Shown here piece by piece: positions 11,738 to 20,051 of a DNA stretch of 64,000 nt. The DNA comes from Asticcacaulis excentricus CB 48 (GTDB lineage Bacteria; Pseudomonadota; Alphaproteobacteria; Caulobacterales; Caulobacteraceae), in the NCBI RefSeq assembly GCF_000175215.2, contig NC_014817.1, forward strand, positions 152,501-216,500, read 5' to 3'. How positions within the stretch are numbered: position 1 is the stretch's first letter; each line of letters begins with the position of its first letter. The position numbers and the translations under genes are program-made. The notes below the pieces were generated by a model that saw nothing but the letters and a program-made list of their open reading frames with translations, searched no databases and was not told the DNA's origin.

Positions 11738-12547
11738 TTACTTACACTCGATCCAGCGTTTGGGGCCGAAGCTTTTTTGTTCCGCGCGGCCGCTGGTGCA
11801 GAATTCTTCGTCGCCGACATCGAGCGCCTGACCGGCGGGGGCTTTCAGGTTGCGGGTGGCCACGGTTTCAAACGGCACCAGCGCCGTACCGTTCTGCGCG
11901 TAGGCGCGGCGCGGATTGGTTACCAGCTCCAGATTGGGCACCTGACGCGGATCGAAGGTGGCCGACCACGATCGGCCATCCATGGCGTTCCACCACGCCT
12001 TATCCCATTCCGCCACGCACTTGCCGTTGCCATTGCTGTTGATATTGCTGGCGTCGGGATTGCCGCCGCACATCTTGCCATTCGGATTGGCAAGACAGCA
12101 GTTGTCGTGATTGATGCTGCCGACGGAGACCCAGATGCGGTAGGTGCCATCGGGATTGGTGCGGCGCCCGACACGCGCATCTTCGCCCAGACCGACAATC
12201 ATGCCGCCGCACATCGAGCCCTGAGCACCGAAGCAGCGTTCGCGATCCAGAACGGCCTGCGCGTGGCGACCGGTGAAAAACTCCTCGCGGATTTTCTGAC
12301 GTAGCGCCGCCGTATTGGACCAGGTGGTGCCATAACGCTGCGGATTGCACTCGCCGGAATCGCCGCTGGAGTTCGTGGGACGCCCCAGCAGGGACTGAAT
12401 GGCGGTGCTAATGTCTCGGTTGTCGCAGACCCCGCGCGGGCCGTCGGCCAGACTGGCCGGGCTTTGGGCCAAGGCGAACAGACCGAGGGCGAACGTGCCC
12501 GCGACCAGAGCTGTGGGCAGGGATTTACGCGCATTGAAACCGGGCAT
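11738..12547 (-). CDS. Secreted cysteine-rich protein of unknown function
   Basis: I do not recognise this 269-residue protein. Residues 1-35 form a signal peptide (KSLPTALVAGTFALGLFALA, then SLADGPRG). The mature part has ten cysteines, including a CC pair in a DNCCLANPNGKMCGG segment, and is rich in Asn, Gly and Trp, which suggests a disulfide-bonded periplasmic or extracellular fold. It ends in a cysteine two residues from the C-terminus. There is no lipobox. It stands alone, convergent with otsA, so context gives no role. It could be a secreted binding protein or an enzyme. Confidence 0.75.
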   Translation of the reverse strand: MPGFNARKSLPTALVAGTFALGLFALAQSPASLADGPRGVCDNRDISTAIQSLLGRPTNSSGDSGECNPQRYGTTWSNTAALRQKIREEFFTGRHAQAVLDRERCFGAQGSMCGGMIVGLGEDARVGRRTNPDGTYRIWVSVGSINHDNCCLANPNGKMCGGNPDASNINSNGNGKCVAEWDKAWWNAMDGRSWSATFDPRQVPNLELVTNPRRAYAQNGTALVPFETVATRNLKAPAGQALDVGDEEFCTSGRAEQKSFGPKRWIECK

Positions 12548-12667
12548 GTGAGAGCCTCTTCTGAAGGTGGATGGAACTCTCAGAGTTAAGCACCGTCACG
12601 CCGCGTTCGACGTGTCGCATTCTGTTGCAAGGCGTGGTTTTTAGCCGCGTCGGTCGGCATGATGACC

Positions 12668-12699
12668 ATAAGAAAAGCCGGCTGATCGCTCAGCCGGCT
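12668..12699 (-). terminator. Terminator after azoR
   Basis: A 10-bp perfect stem (AGCCGGCTGA / TCAGCCGGCT, loop TCGC) lies 23 bases beyond the azoR stop. On the minus strand it is followed by TTTTCTTATGG. Confidence 0.8.
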
Positions 12700-12721
12700 G
12701 TCGTTGTGGGGTGCGGGCAAA

Positions 12722-13333
12722 TTATGCCGCGGCCAGTTCGCTCAGGGCCTTGGCGGCGTTTTCAATCGCTGCGGCCTTGATGTCCGGACCAAAGGCCATG
12801 GCTTCCGAGCGGATAAAGGTCACGTCGGTGATGCCGATAAAGCCCAGCAGCGTGCGGATATGGCCTTCCTGAAAGTCCATGATCGAGGCGGGGCCTTCGG
12901 AATACTTGCCATCGCGGGTTTCGATGACCACGGCCTTCTTGCCGTTGACCAGACCTTCCGGGCCGGACTCGGTGTAGCGGAAGGTGCGACCAGCGCGCAG
13001 CACGTAGTCAAACCACGTCTTCAGCAGGGCCGACATGCCGAAATTGTACATCGGCGCGCCGAGGACGAGGATGTCAGCGGCTTCAAGCTCCGACACACGC
13101 GCTTCTACGGTCTCGGCCAGGGCCGAGGCTTCGGCGCTTTCGCCGATATTGCCGAAGAAGCCGTTGATGTTCGATGCGCTGAGCACTGGCAGCGGGTTGA
13201 GGCCGAGGTCGAGTTCGATGAACTGCGTCTTGGCGTCGGCCTTCAGCAGGCTATCCTTATAGGTTTCGACCAGCTGGCGCGAGATCGAGCCTTCGCCCTT
13301 GATCGAGGAATTGACGATGAGAACCTTGGACAT
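12722..13333 (-). CDS. azoR: FMN-dependent NADH:quinone / azo oxidoreductase
   Basis: The 203-residue protein is a flavodoxin-fold AzoR: an N-terminal phosphate-binding stretch (NSSIKGEGSISRQL), PMYNFGMSALLKTWFDYV at about 95-112 for FMN contact and quinone binding, and RAGRTFRYTESGPEGL following it. It reduces quinones and azo compounds by two electrons in the cytosol and may protect against electrophile stress. AAGGAG precedes the ATG at 13333. It lies downstream of a pirin gene on the same strand, a pairing often seen with a nearby LysR regulator as here. Confidence 0.93.
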   Translation of the reverse strand: MSKVLIVNSSIKGEGSISRQLVETYKDSLLKADAKTQFIELDLGLNPLPVLSASNINGFFGNIGESAEASALAETVEARVSELEAADILVLGAPMYNFGMSALLKTWFDYVLRAGRTFRYTESGPEGLVNGKKAVVIETRDGKYSEGPASIMDFQEGHIRTLLGFIGITDVTFIRSEAMAFGPDIKAAAIENAAKALSELAAA

Positions 13334-13467
13334 GGTAGACTCCTTGCATAAAAGATAACCGTAACAGATACGATTCTATATTGGGGCAGGGCCTGACCCG
13401 TCAAGAGGAGAGGGGTCAGGTGAGAGAAGTTCAGAGATAGCAGAGCCTGCATCCGGCGAGGGGCAGA

Positions 13468-14298
13468 CTAAAACCGCCCGGCCTGATAGTCGGCAAAGGC
13501 CTGATAGATTTCCTGCGGCGTGTTCATGACGAACGGACCGTGGCGGGCGATGGGCTCCTTCAGCGGCTGGCCCAGCACGACCAGCACGCGGGCCCCGCCA
13601 AGGCCGCCGGTGAGCGGCAGTTCCGCCCCATCGCTCAACACCGCCGCCTGACCGCGCGTCACGCTCTGACCAGTGATCAGGGCGTCGCCATCGAAGACGT
13701 AGGCGAAACCGGCATGACCTGCGGGCACGGGCAGGGTGAGGGCGGCCCCGCCGTCGAGCGACACATCGGCAATAAAGGGCTTCGTCGTCGGCGACTGGAT
13801 CGGGCCGGTCTGGCCCTGATAGGTTCCGGCCAGCAGCTTTACCCAGGCATCGGAATGGCGGACCACCGGGATGGTGTTCGCAGGCACATCCTTATATTGC
13901 GGGTCCAGCATCTTTTCCCTGGCGGGCAGGTTCAGCCACAGTTGAAAGCCCTGCATCAGGCCATCTTCCTGCTCCGGCATTTCGGAGTGGACCAGCCCGC
14001 GCGCCGTGGTCATCCACTGTACGTCTCCGGGGCCCAGAAGCCCCTCATTGCCTTTGGAATCCTTGTGGCGCATCCGCCCGGCCAGCATGTAGGTGATGGT
14101 CTCAAAACCGCGGTGCGGATGGTTAGGGAAACCGGCAATATAGGCCTGCGGGTCGTCTGAGCGGAACTCATCCAGCATCAGGAAGGGATCGACCTCCGGC
14201 AAGGCCTGCGTGCCCAGAACGCGAGTCAGCTTGACGCCCGCGCCATCGGTGGCGGGCAGGCCGCGCACAAGACGGGTAACGCTGCGGTGTGTGGTCAT
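13468..14298 (-). CDS. Pirin family protein (bicupin)
   Basis: The 276-residue protein is a pirin. The N-terminal cupin carries HPHRGFETITYML and HSEMPE, which hold the three His and one Glu of the metal site, together with LDEFRSD and a WMTTARGLVHSE stretch. Many bacterial pirins act as quercetinase-like dioxygenases; others modulate partner proteins. The gene is divergent from a LysR regulator and upstream of azoR, so it probably belongs to an electrophile or quinone stress regulon. The Shine-Dalgarno before the ATG at 14298 is weak. Confidence 0.92.
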   Translation of the reverse strand: MTTHRSVTRLVRGLPATDGAGVKLTRVLGTQALPEVDPFLMLDEFRSDDPQAYIAGFPNHPHRGFETITYMLAGRMRHKDSKGNEGLLGPGDVQWMTTARGLVHSEMPEQEDGLMQGFQLWLNLPAREKMLDPQYKDVPANTIPVVRHSDAWVKLLAGTYQGQTGPIQSPTTKPFIADVSLDGGAALTLPVPAGHAGFAYVFDGDALITGQSVTRGQAAVLSDGAELPLTGGLGGARVLVVLGQPLKEPIARHGPFVMNTPQEIYQAFADYQAGRF

Positions 14299-14432
14299 GG
14301 TGGTGTCTTTCCAAACGGGGGAGCGAGCGGCTCCCGTGTTGACGAGACCTATAGCCGGGTTTATGCGTTGTCAGAAGCCTGTAAAAATGAACCTCGGTGT
14401 TTCGCTCAGAGCAACGCTCTTTTCTTATACTT

Positions 14433-14623
14433 CCCCACCTCTGGTGGGGAGCCGGGCGGCCGGTGCCGGAACCGCACGAGCGTGATGCGCGCAGCGACAT
14501 CAGGCGAGACGCGGTGGCGGGGGTTCTGCAAGCGGGCGCGGGCAGAAGGTTTGGCGCCTGAAGCCCCCCACCGTCTGCGAAACCGTGCGTTTCGCATCCG
14601 CCTCCCTCAGTAAACTGGGGGAG
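14433..14623. repeat. Hairpin-ended dispersed repeat, copy 1 (pirin/LysR spacer)
   Basis: The element begins with a hairpin (CCCCACC TCT GGTGGGG, 14433-14449) and ends with a 10-bp hairpin (CTCCCTCAGT AA ACTGGGGGAG, 14602-14623). Between them lies GATGCGCGCAGCG, also present in copy 2 at about 18929. It occupies most of the 345-base spacer and ends 20 bases before the LysR start, so it forms the regulator's leader. Other copies lie at 18897, 24777, 30626, 32308 and 59292, all ending in a CTCCC-loop-GGGAG hairpin in the same orientation. Confidence 0.75.
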
Positions 14624-14643
14624 TATGAAGTAGGAGGATACCC

Positions 14644-15543
14644 ATGACCCCCGGAGTCGATCTCGACGACCTGCACGCCTTCTTTCTGGTGGTGGAAACT
14701 GGCTCTTTTGCGCGGGCGGCTGACCGGCTGGGGGTGGCCAAGTCCATCGTCTCGCGTCGCGTCGCGCACCTCGAAGACCAGCTGAAGGCGCGGCTACTGA
14801 CGCGCACGGCACGCGGCACCCAGACCACCGATGTCGGGGCGCTCTATTACGCCAAGGCGCGCGAAGCCATGGCTCAGCTTGAGGCGGCGCAGGAGGCGGT
14901 CAATGACGCCATGCTGGAGGTCGCCGGGCCTATTCGCCTGTCGGCCCCGCTGAGCTTTGGGGTTTCCCACCTGGCGCCGGTTCTGACTGAATTTGCCGTG
15001 CGCAACCCGCGTATCGAGTTGGATGTCAGCTTCGATGACCGCCGCGTCGATGTGCTGGGCGGCGGTTTTGATGTGGTGATCCGTATTGGCGAGCTGACCG
15101 ACTCGACGCTGATCGCGCGGCGCATCGGCCATATCAACGGCATGATCGTTGCCAGCCCCGATTATCTGAGCCAGAAGGGCATGCCGCAGACGCCCGATGA
15201 TCTGGGGCAGCTTGATTGCCTGCTCTACACCAATGTCGCCCCCGGCGACGTCTGGCGCTTCGTGGTCAATGGTGAGGAGCGCATGGTGCGTATCCCGGTG
15301 CGCCTGCGCTCAGATAATGGCGACATGCTGCTCAGCGCGGCAGTGGCGGGTCTGGGCGTGGCGCGCCTGCCGGCCTTTATCAGCAGCGAGGCTATTGCGT
15401 CGGGACAGGTGGTGCCCATCCTGCCGGAGTATAATACCACCGTGCCTTTGTGTGCCGTTATGCCGCCGGGGCGGTCGCGCACGGCGCGGGTGCGGGCGCT
15501 GGTCGATTTTCTGGCCCTGCGCTTTGCCAATGAGGTCTTGTAA
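14644..15543 (+). CDS. LysR family transcriptional regulator
   Basis: The 299-residue protein has an N-terminal winged helix (LDDLHAFFLVVETGSFARAADRLGVAKS, with the recognition helix at about 28-47) and a C-terminal substrate-binding domain (FDVVIRIGEL near 140, LPAFISSEAIASG near 245). It resembles the group of LysR proteins found beside pirin and quinone or azo reductases. It is divergent from pirin-azoR and so most likely controls them. It also lies 95 bases upstream of the purine operon, and control of that cannot be excluded. Its leader carries a repeat element; AGGAGG precedes the ATG. Confidence 0.9.
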   Translation: MTPGVDLDDLHAFFLVVETGSFARAADRLGVAKSIVSRRVAHLEDQLKARLLTRTARGTQTTDVGALYYAKAREAMAQLEAAQEAVNDAMLEVAGPIRLSAPLSFGVSHLAPVLTEFAVRNPRIELDVSFDDRRVDVLGGGFDVVIRIGELTDSTLIARRIGHINGMIVASPDYLSQKGMPQTPDDLGQLDCLLYTNVAPGDVWRFVVNGEERMVRIPVRLRSDNGDMLLSAAVAGLGVARLPAFISSEAIASGQVVPILPEYNTTVPLCAVMPPGRSRTARVRALVDFLALRFANEVL

Positions 15544-15638
15544 GCGCACCGCATACGGAGGATTGTTGCAGGTGCGAAAAGGGGCTTGTCAGGCTTGGTG
15601 AAACGTTTAAGTTCATATCTGGCAACACGGAGGCAGTG

Positions 15639-15797
15639 ATGGAACCGGAGGATTTTGACCGGTTGAGCGAAGGGGCAGCGGCCTTCCTGGGCCTGTGCCT
15701 CAGTGAGGACAGTCAGGCGGCGGTGAGCGCTAATCTGCGGCTTCTGCATCAGCACGCCGCCATCATTGAGACTGCTTTTCAGGACGCCGAGGCATGA
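15639..15797 (+). CDS. hpxX: AtzG-like small subunit (DUF4089), HpxX
   Basis: A 52-codon gene with GGAGG eight bases upstream of its ATG. The product (starts MEPEDFDRLSEG, contains LGLCLSEDSQAAVSANLRLL) matches in size and pattern the AtzG/DUF4089 helical peptides that accompany AtzE-type amidases. In atrazine degraders AtzG is a small subunit that stabilises AtzE; in Klebsiella the equivalent gene is hpxX, next to hpxY. Its stop overlaps the start of the amidase gene by four bases (ATGA), so the two are translationally coupled and probably form a complex. It is the first gene of the purine operon. Confidence 0.85.
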   Translation: MEPEDFDRLSEGAAAFLGLCLSEDSQAAVSANLRLLHQHAAIIETAFQDAEA

Positions 15798-17116
15798 GCG
15801 ACACCCGCAGCGCGCTCGATCTGGCCCACGCCATCGCCCGTCGTGAGATCACGGCGGAGGCGGTGGTGCGTCAGGCAGTCGAAGCGGCGCTGAGTGATCC
15901 CTTCTGTGCCTTTACCCGCGTCCTCGCTTCAGAGGCCATTGCCGCCGCGCAGGCCGTTGATCGCGGCGAGATTTCGGGGCCTCTGGCCGGGGTGCCTTTC
16001 GCCGTCAAGGACCTGTTCGACGTGGCGGGGCAGGTGACGACGGCCGGGGCCAGACTGCACCTCGGCGCGCCAGCGGCCAGCGAGGATGCCGAGGTCGTGC
16101 GCCGCCTGAAGGCTGCCGGCGCGATCCTGATCGGCACGCTGAATATGGACGAATTCGCCTACGGCTTTGCCACTGTCAATGCCCATTTTGGCACTACACA
16201 GAACCCCCACGATCCGGCGCGACTGGCCGGGGGCTCGTCTGGCGGCTCAGCGGCGGCGGTGGCGGCGGGGTTTGTGCCGCTGAGTTTGGGCTCGGACACC
16301 AATGGCTCAGTGCGCGTGCCCGCCTCGCTGTGCGGCGTGTGGGGGATGCGCCCGGCTCAAGGGGCGGTGCCGCTGAACGGCGTGTTTCCGTTTGTCGAAG
16401 CGCTCGATACGGTGGGGCCCTTTGCACGCGGCAGCCGTGACCTGCGCCGCCTGTATGAAGTGCTTGCCGGTGAGACGCTAACCGGTGGGAGTGAACCGTT
16501 GCGCGTTGCCCGTCTGGATGGCTTTTTTGCGCGCAATGCCGCCCCGGAGGCGGTCAATGCCGTCGATACCGTGATGACGTATCTGGGGAGCCGCGCCATC
16601 GCCGACTTGCCGCAGGCCGAGGCCGGGCGATCAGCGGGTTTTGTGATGACGGCGGCGCTCGGTGGGGCGCTGCATCTGGACACGCTGCGCGCGCGGGCGC
16701 AGGACTATGATCCGGCGGTGCGCGACCGGCTGATCGCCGGAGCTATGCTGCCCGCCGCCGTGCTGGATAAGGCGCTGCGCTATCGGGATCATTATCGCAG
16801 AATTTTCTATCAACTGTTTGATCAGTTTGATGTTCTGATCGCTCCGGCCACGCCCTGTCCGGCCCCGCTGATTGAGGCGGGGACTATCCTGATTGACGGT
16901 AAACCCGCCCCGGCGCGCGCCCATCTTGGGATCTATGCGCAGGCCATTTCGCTGGCCGGCGTGCCGGTGATTGCCGCGCCGTTAAAAACCCACGGCCTGC
17001 CCATCGGCCTGCAAATTATCATGCGACCGGGCCTCGAAGGGGCGGTGTTTGGCCTGATGCACCAGCTGGAGGACGCGGGCGTGCTGGGCTTTACGGCACC
17101 GGGAGGCCGCGCATGA
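15794..17116 (+). CDS. hpxY: AtzE/HpxY family amidase
   Basis: The 440-residue protein is an amidase-signature hydrolase. The Ser-cisSer-Lys triad is visible as Lys72 (FAVKDLFD), Ser148 (LAGGSSGGS) and Ser172 (GSDTNGSVR). It is closest in type to AtzE (1-carboxybiuret amidohydrolase) and to HpxY of the Klebsiella hpxWXYZ group, which serves the late steps of urate degradation around oxalurate and oxamate. The exact substrate of HpxY is not settled to my knowledge; oxalurate is the inference from context. It is coupled to hpxX upstream and to hpxW downstream by ATGA overlaps. Confidence 0.9.
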   Translation: MSDTRSALDLAHAIARREITAEAVVRQAVEAALSDPFCAFTRVLASEAIAAAQAVDRGEISGPLAGVPFAVKDLFDVAGQVTTAGARLHLGAPAASEDAEVVRRLKAAGAILIGTLNMDEFAYGFATVNAHFGTTQNPHDPARLAGGSSGGSAAAVAAGFVPLSLGSDTNGSVRVPASLCGVWGMRPAQGAVPLNGVFPFVEALDTVGPFARGSRDLRRLYEVLAGETLTGGSEPLRVARLDGFFARNAAPEAVNAVDTVMTYLGSRAIADLPQAEAGRSAGFVMTAALGGALHLDTLRARAQDYDPAVRDRLIAGAMLPAAVLDKALRYRDHYRRIFYQLFDQFDVLIAPATPCPAPLIEAGTILIDGKPAPARAHLGIYAQAISLAGVPVIAAPLKTHGLPIGLQIIMRPGLEGAVFGLMHQLEDAGVLGFTAPGGRA

Positions 17117-18687
17117 TCCACACGGCGGCATCACTCAAGGGCATGGTCACGGCCCCGCATCATCTGGCGGCACAGGCGGGGCTGGATATCCTCAAACGCG
17201 GCGGCACGGCCATCGAGGCGGCGGTGGCAACGGCGGCAGCGCTGGCCGTCGTCTATCCGCACATGAACTCGATCGGCGGCGACAGCTTCTGGATCGTGCG
17301 TGAACCCGACGGGTCCGTCCACGGTATCAGCGCCTGCGGCGCAGCGGCGCAAACGGCCACGCTCGACCTCTATAAGGGTCATGCCAGCGTGCCCTGGCGC
17401 GGCCCTCTGGCGGCCAATACGGTAGCGGGCACGGTGTCCGGCTGGGAGGCCTTGCTGCGACGCGTGGCCGATCCCTTGCCGCTGGAGGCCCTGCTGGAGG
17501 CGGCCATCCATTACGCCGAAACGGGCGTTGTGGTCACCAAAGGCGGGGCCGACATCGCTGCCGCCAAGGACGCCGAGCTCAAGGATCAGTACGGCTACGG
17601 CGCGGTGTTTCGCCCCCATAATCAACCATTGAAAGAAGGCGCGATTTTCACGCAACCGGCTCTGGCCACCACGCTGAAAGTGCTGGCGGTCAAGGGATTG
17701 CGTGATTTCTATGAAGGCGATCTGGCGTGCGCCATCGCGGCCGATTTCGCGCGTGCCGGGTCGCCGGTCTCTGGCGAGGATTTGCGCCTGCACCGGGCCA
17801 TGACGCCTGTGCCGTTGACGACGCGCGTCCGTGGTGCGCGGCTTTACAACATGACACCGCCAACTCAGGGCTTTGCGTCCCTGCTGATACTGGCCCTGTA
17901 CGACCGACTGGGGGTCGAGGGGCACGACCATTTCGACCATCTGCACGGGCTGATCGAAGCGACCAAACAGGCCTTTCTGCTGCGTGATCAGCATATTGGC
18001 GACCAGGCCTATATGGATTTCGACGCACAGGCCCTGCTGTCGGACGCGGCGGCGCTCGACGCGCTGACGGCGACAATCGACCGCACGCAGGCCCTGCCAT
18101 GGCCCCATGTCCCGCAACAGGGCGACACGGTGTGGTTTGGGGCCATCGATGCAGAAGGTCGCGCCGTCAGCGCCATTCAGAGCACCTATTTCGAGTTCGG
18201 TTCAGGCCTCGTACTGCCGGAAACAGGCATCATCTGGCAGAACCGCGGGGCGTCGTTCCGGCTGACCCAAAGCGGCTGGAATGCCCTGAAACCGGGGCGA
18301 AAGCCGTTCCATACGCTTAATCCGGCGCTGGCGGTTTTCGACGACGGGCGGGTGATGAGCTATGGCACGATGGGCGGCGAGGGGCAGCCGCAGACGCAAG
18401 CCGCTGTTTTCAGCCGGTATAATGCCGGTGTGCCCTTACAAGCCGCCATCACCGCACCGCGCTGGCTTCTGGGCAAGACCTGGGGCAAGGAGAGCGTGTC
18501 GCTGAAGCTCGAAGGCCGGTTTGAGATAGAGTTGATACAAAATCTGAAAAAAGCCGGACACCAAACGGAAATCGTAGCCGATTTCACCTCTATGATGGGC
18601 CACGCCGGGGCGCTGGTGCGTCATGCCGACGGGCGTATCGAAGGGGCCGCTGACCCGCGTTCCGATGGCGGGGTGGCGGCATGGTAG
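17113..18687 (+). CDS. hpxW: Gamma-glutamyltransferase-family oxamate amidohydrolase (HpxW type)
   Basis: The 524-residue Ntn-hydrolase has the gamma-glutamyltransferase fold. The autoprocessing nucleophile is Thr339 in QQGDTVWFGAID, splitting a large from a small subunit. There is no signal peptide, unlike periplasmic Ggt, so it works in the cytosol. In Klebsiella, HpxW of this family is an oxamate amidohydrolase giving oxalate and ammonia. Position next to hpxX, hpxY and hpxZ supports that role over glutathione breakdown. It overlaps hpxY by four and the allantoate amidohydrolase by seven bases. Confidence 0.88.
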   Translation: MIHTAASLKGMVTAPHHLAAQAGLDILKRGGTAIEAAVATAAALAVVYPHMNSIGGDSFWIVREPDGSVHGISACGAAAQTATLDLYKGHASVPWRGPLAANTVAGTVSGWEALLRRVADPLPLEALLEAAIHYAETGVVVTKGGADIAAAKDAELKDQYGYGAVFRPHNQPLKEGAIFTQPALATTLKVLAVKGLRDFYEGDLACAIAADFARAGSPVSGEDLRLHRAMTPVPLTTRVRGARLYNMTPPTQGFASLLILALYDRLGVEGHDHFDHLHGLIEATKQAFLLRDQHIGDQAYMDFDAQALLSDAAALDALTATIDRTQALPWPHVPQQGDTVWFGAIDAEGRAVSAIQSTYFEFGSGLVLPETGIIWQNRGASFRLTQSGWNALKPGRKPFHTLNPALAVFDDGRVMSYGTMGGEGQPQTQAAVFSRYNAGVPLQAAITAPRWLLGKTWGKESVSLKLEGRFEIELIQNLKKAGHQTEIVADFTSMMGHAGALVRHADGRIEGAADPRSDGGVAAW

Positions 18688-20051
18688 AGGCCGGCGGATA
18701 CCGCGCCGTCGCCCGTTGCGACGCCCTCAGACGCCCGCCGTTCAGCGAGGCGGCGGACAGCCTGTTCCGCCCTTACCTCAGCGAGGCGCACCGCGCGACG
18801 CTTTCGCAACTGCGCGAGTGGATGGAGGCGTCGGGCCTGACCGTGCGCCTTGACGCGGCCGGCAATTTGATCGGGCGGTACGAGGCCGCCAATATACCTC
18901 CCCAGCTTGCTGGGGAGGGGGGGCGCACGATGCGCGCAGCGGGAGATGCCGGTGTGGGGGCCGACTCCGATGTTAACTCCACCCCCCGCCGGTCGGCGGG
19001 TACCTCCCCTGGAATCAGTGGAGGGGCGAAGAGCCTCATCCTTGCCTCGCACATCGACTCGGTGCGCGATGCCGGGGCCTATGACGGGCCGCTGGGCGTC
19101 ATGCTGGGGATTGAGGTCGTGGCTGCGCTGCACGCGCAAAAAAAGCACCTGCCTTTCGCCATCGACATCTACGCTTTTGGTGACGAGGAGGGGTCGCGCT
19201 TTCCGGCCTCTATGCTGTGTTCGCGCGTCGTGTGCGGGCAGATGGCGCGGACACAACTCGATGTCGCCGACCGCGACGGCATCACCTTAGCCAAGGCGCT
19301 CAGCGATTTCGGGCTGGACATCAAGCGGTTTACAGAGGCGCGCCGCGAGCCGTCTGAGCTGATCGGCTATGTCGAAGTCCATATCGAGCAGGGGCCGGTG
19401 CTGGAGGCCGAAGGGCTGGCTCTGGGCGTGGTCACCGCCATTGCCTGTCAGCGGCGCTATGCGGTGACGGTCACGGGCGTCGCCGGTCACGCCGGGACCA
19501 ACAGCATGGCCCTGCGCAAGGATGCGCTCACCGCCGCAGCGGAAATGGCGCTGGCGGTCGAAACTGTAGGCCGCGCCGGTCCGGATGATCTAGTGGCCAC
19601 GGTCGGGCGTTTCAATGTTGCGCCCAATGCCCCTAATGTGGTGCCGAGTGAGGTGGTCTTCACTATTGACGTGCGGGCGGGCGAAGAGGCCCCGCGCAAT
19701 GCCGCCGCCGAGACCATCCTCAGCCGTATCGACGCCATTGCCGCTGCGCGCAGCGTGACGGTGGAGCACCACCTGATCCACGACCTGCCCGCCGCGCCGT
19801 GCGACCCGTCAATGATGGATTTATTATCGCAAGCCGTGCGTGAAGCCGGTCACACCCCGCGCCGTCTGGTGTCCGGTGCCGGCCATGACGCCATGGCTTT
19901 TGCGGGTGCGATCCCCACCGCCATGCTGTTTATTCGCTGCAAGGACGGAATAAGCCACAATCCATTGGAAGCTGTCGATGCGGCCGACGCCGAAGCGGCG
20001 TTTCAGGCCTTGCTCGGCCTCGTACTCAAACTGGGAGAAGCCTCCGCATGA
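18681..20051 (+). CDS. hpxK: Allantoate amidohydrolase (M20 family) with an in-frame repeat insertion
   Basis: The 456-residue product is an M20 metallo-amidohydrolase of the AllC/HpxK group: SHIDSVRDAGAYDGPLGV (metal ligands near His124 and Asp135), GDEEGSRF near 168, HIEQGP near 237, GHAGTNSM near 272 and SGAGHDAMAF near 395. It converts allantoate to ureidoglycine, carbon dioxide and ammonia. Residues 73-115 have no counterpart in the family as I know it and are the translation of a dispersed repeat; removing them gives about 413 residues, the usual length. The frame is intact. The insert falls in the link between GNLIGRYE and the first metal-binding strand, where a loop could be tolerated. 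Confidence 0.92.
   Translation: MVEAGGYRAVARCDALRRPPFSEAADSLFRPYLSEAHRATLSQLREWMEASGLTVRLDAAGNLIGRYEAANIPPQLAGEGGRTMRAAGDAGVGADSDVNSTPRRSAGTSPGISGGAKSLILASHIDSVRDAGAYDGPLGVMLGIEVVAALHAQKKHLPFAIDIYAFGDEEGSRFPASMLCSRVVCGQMARTQLDVADRDGITLAKALSDFGLDIKRFTEARREPSELIGYVEVHIEQGPVLEAEGLALGVVTAIACQRRYAVTVTGVAGHAGTNSMALRKDALTAAAEMALAVETVGRAGPDDLVATVGRFNVAPNAPNVVPSEVVFTIDVRAGEEAPRNAAAETILSRIDAIAAARSVTVEHHLIHDLPAAPCDPSMMDLLSQAVREAGHTPRRLVSGAGHDAMAFAGAIPTAMLFIRCKDGISHNPLEAVDAADAEAAFQALLGLVLKLGEASA
18897..19025. repeat. Hairpin-ended dispersed repeat, copy 2, inside the hpxK coding sequence
   Basis: The element starts with a perfect 10-bp hairpin (CCTCCCCAGC TT GCTGGGGAGG, 18897-18918) and ends with CCTCC-C-CTG GAAT CAG-T-GGAGG (19003-19024). 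GATGCGCGCAGCG links it to copy 1. At 129 bases (43 codons) it keeps the hpxK frame open. The stretch encodes Gly-, Ala-, Arg- and Ser-rich sequence unlike the enzyme around it. Confidence 0.85.
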
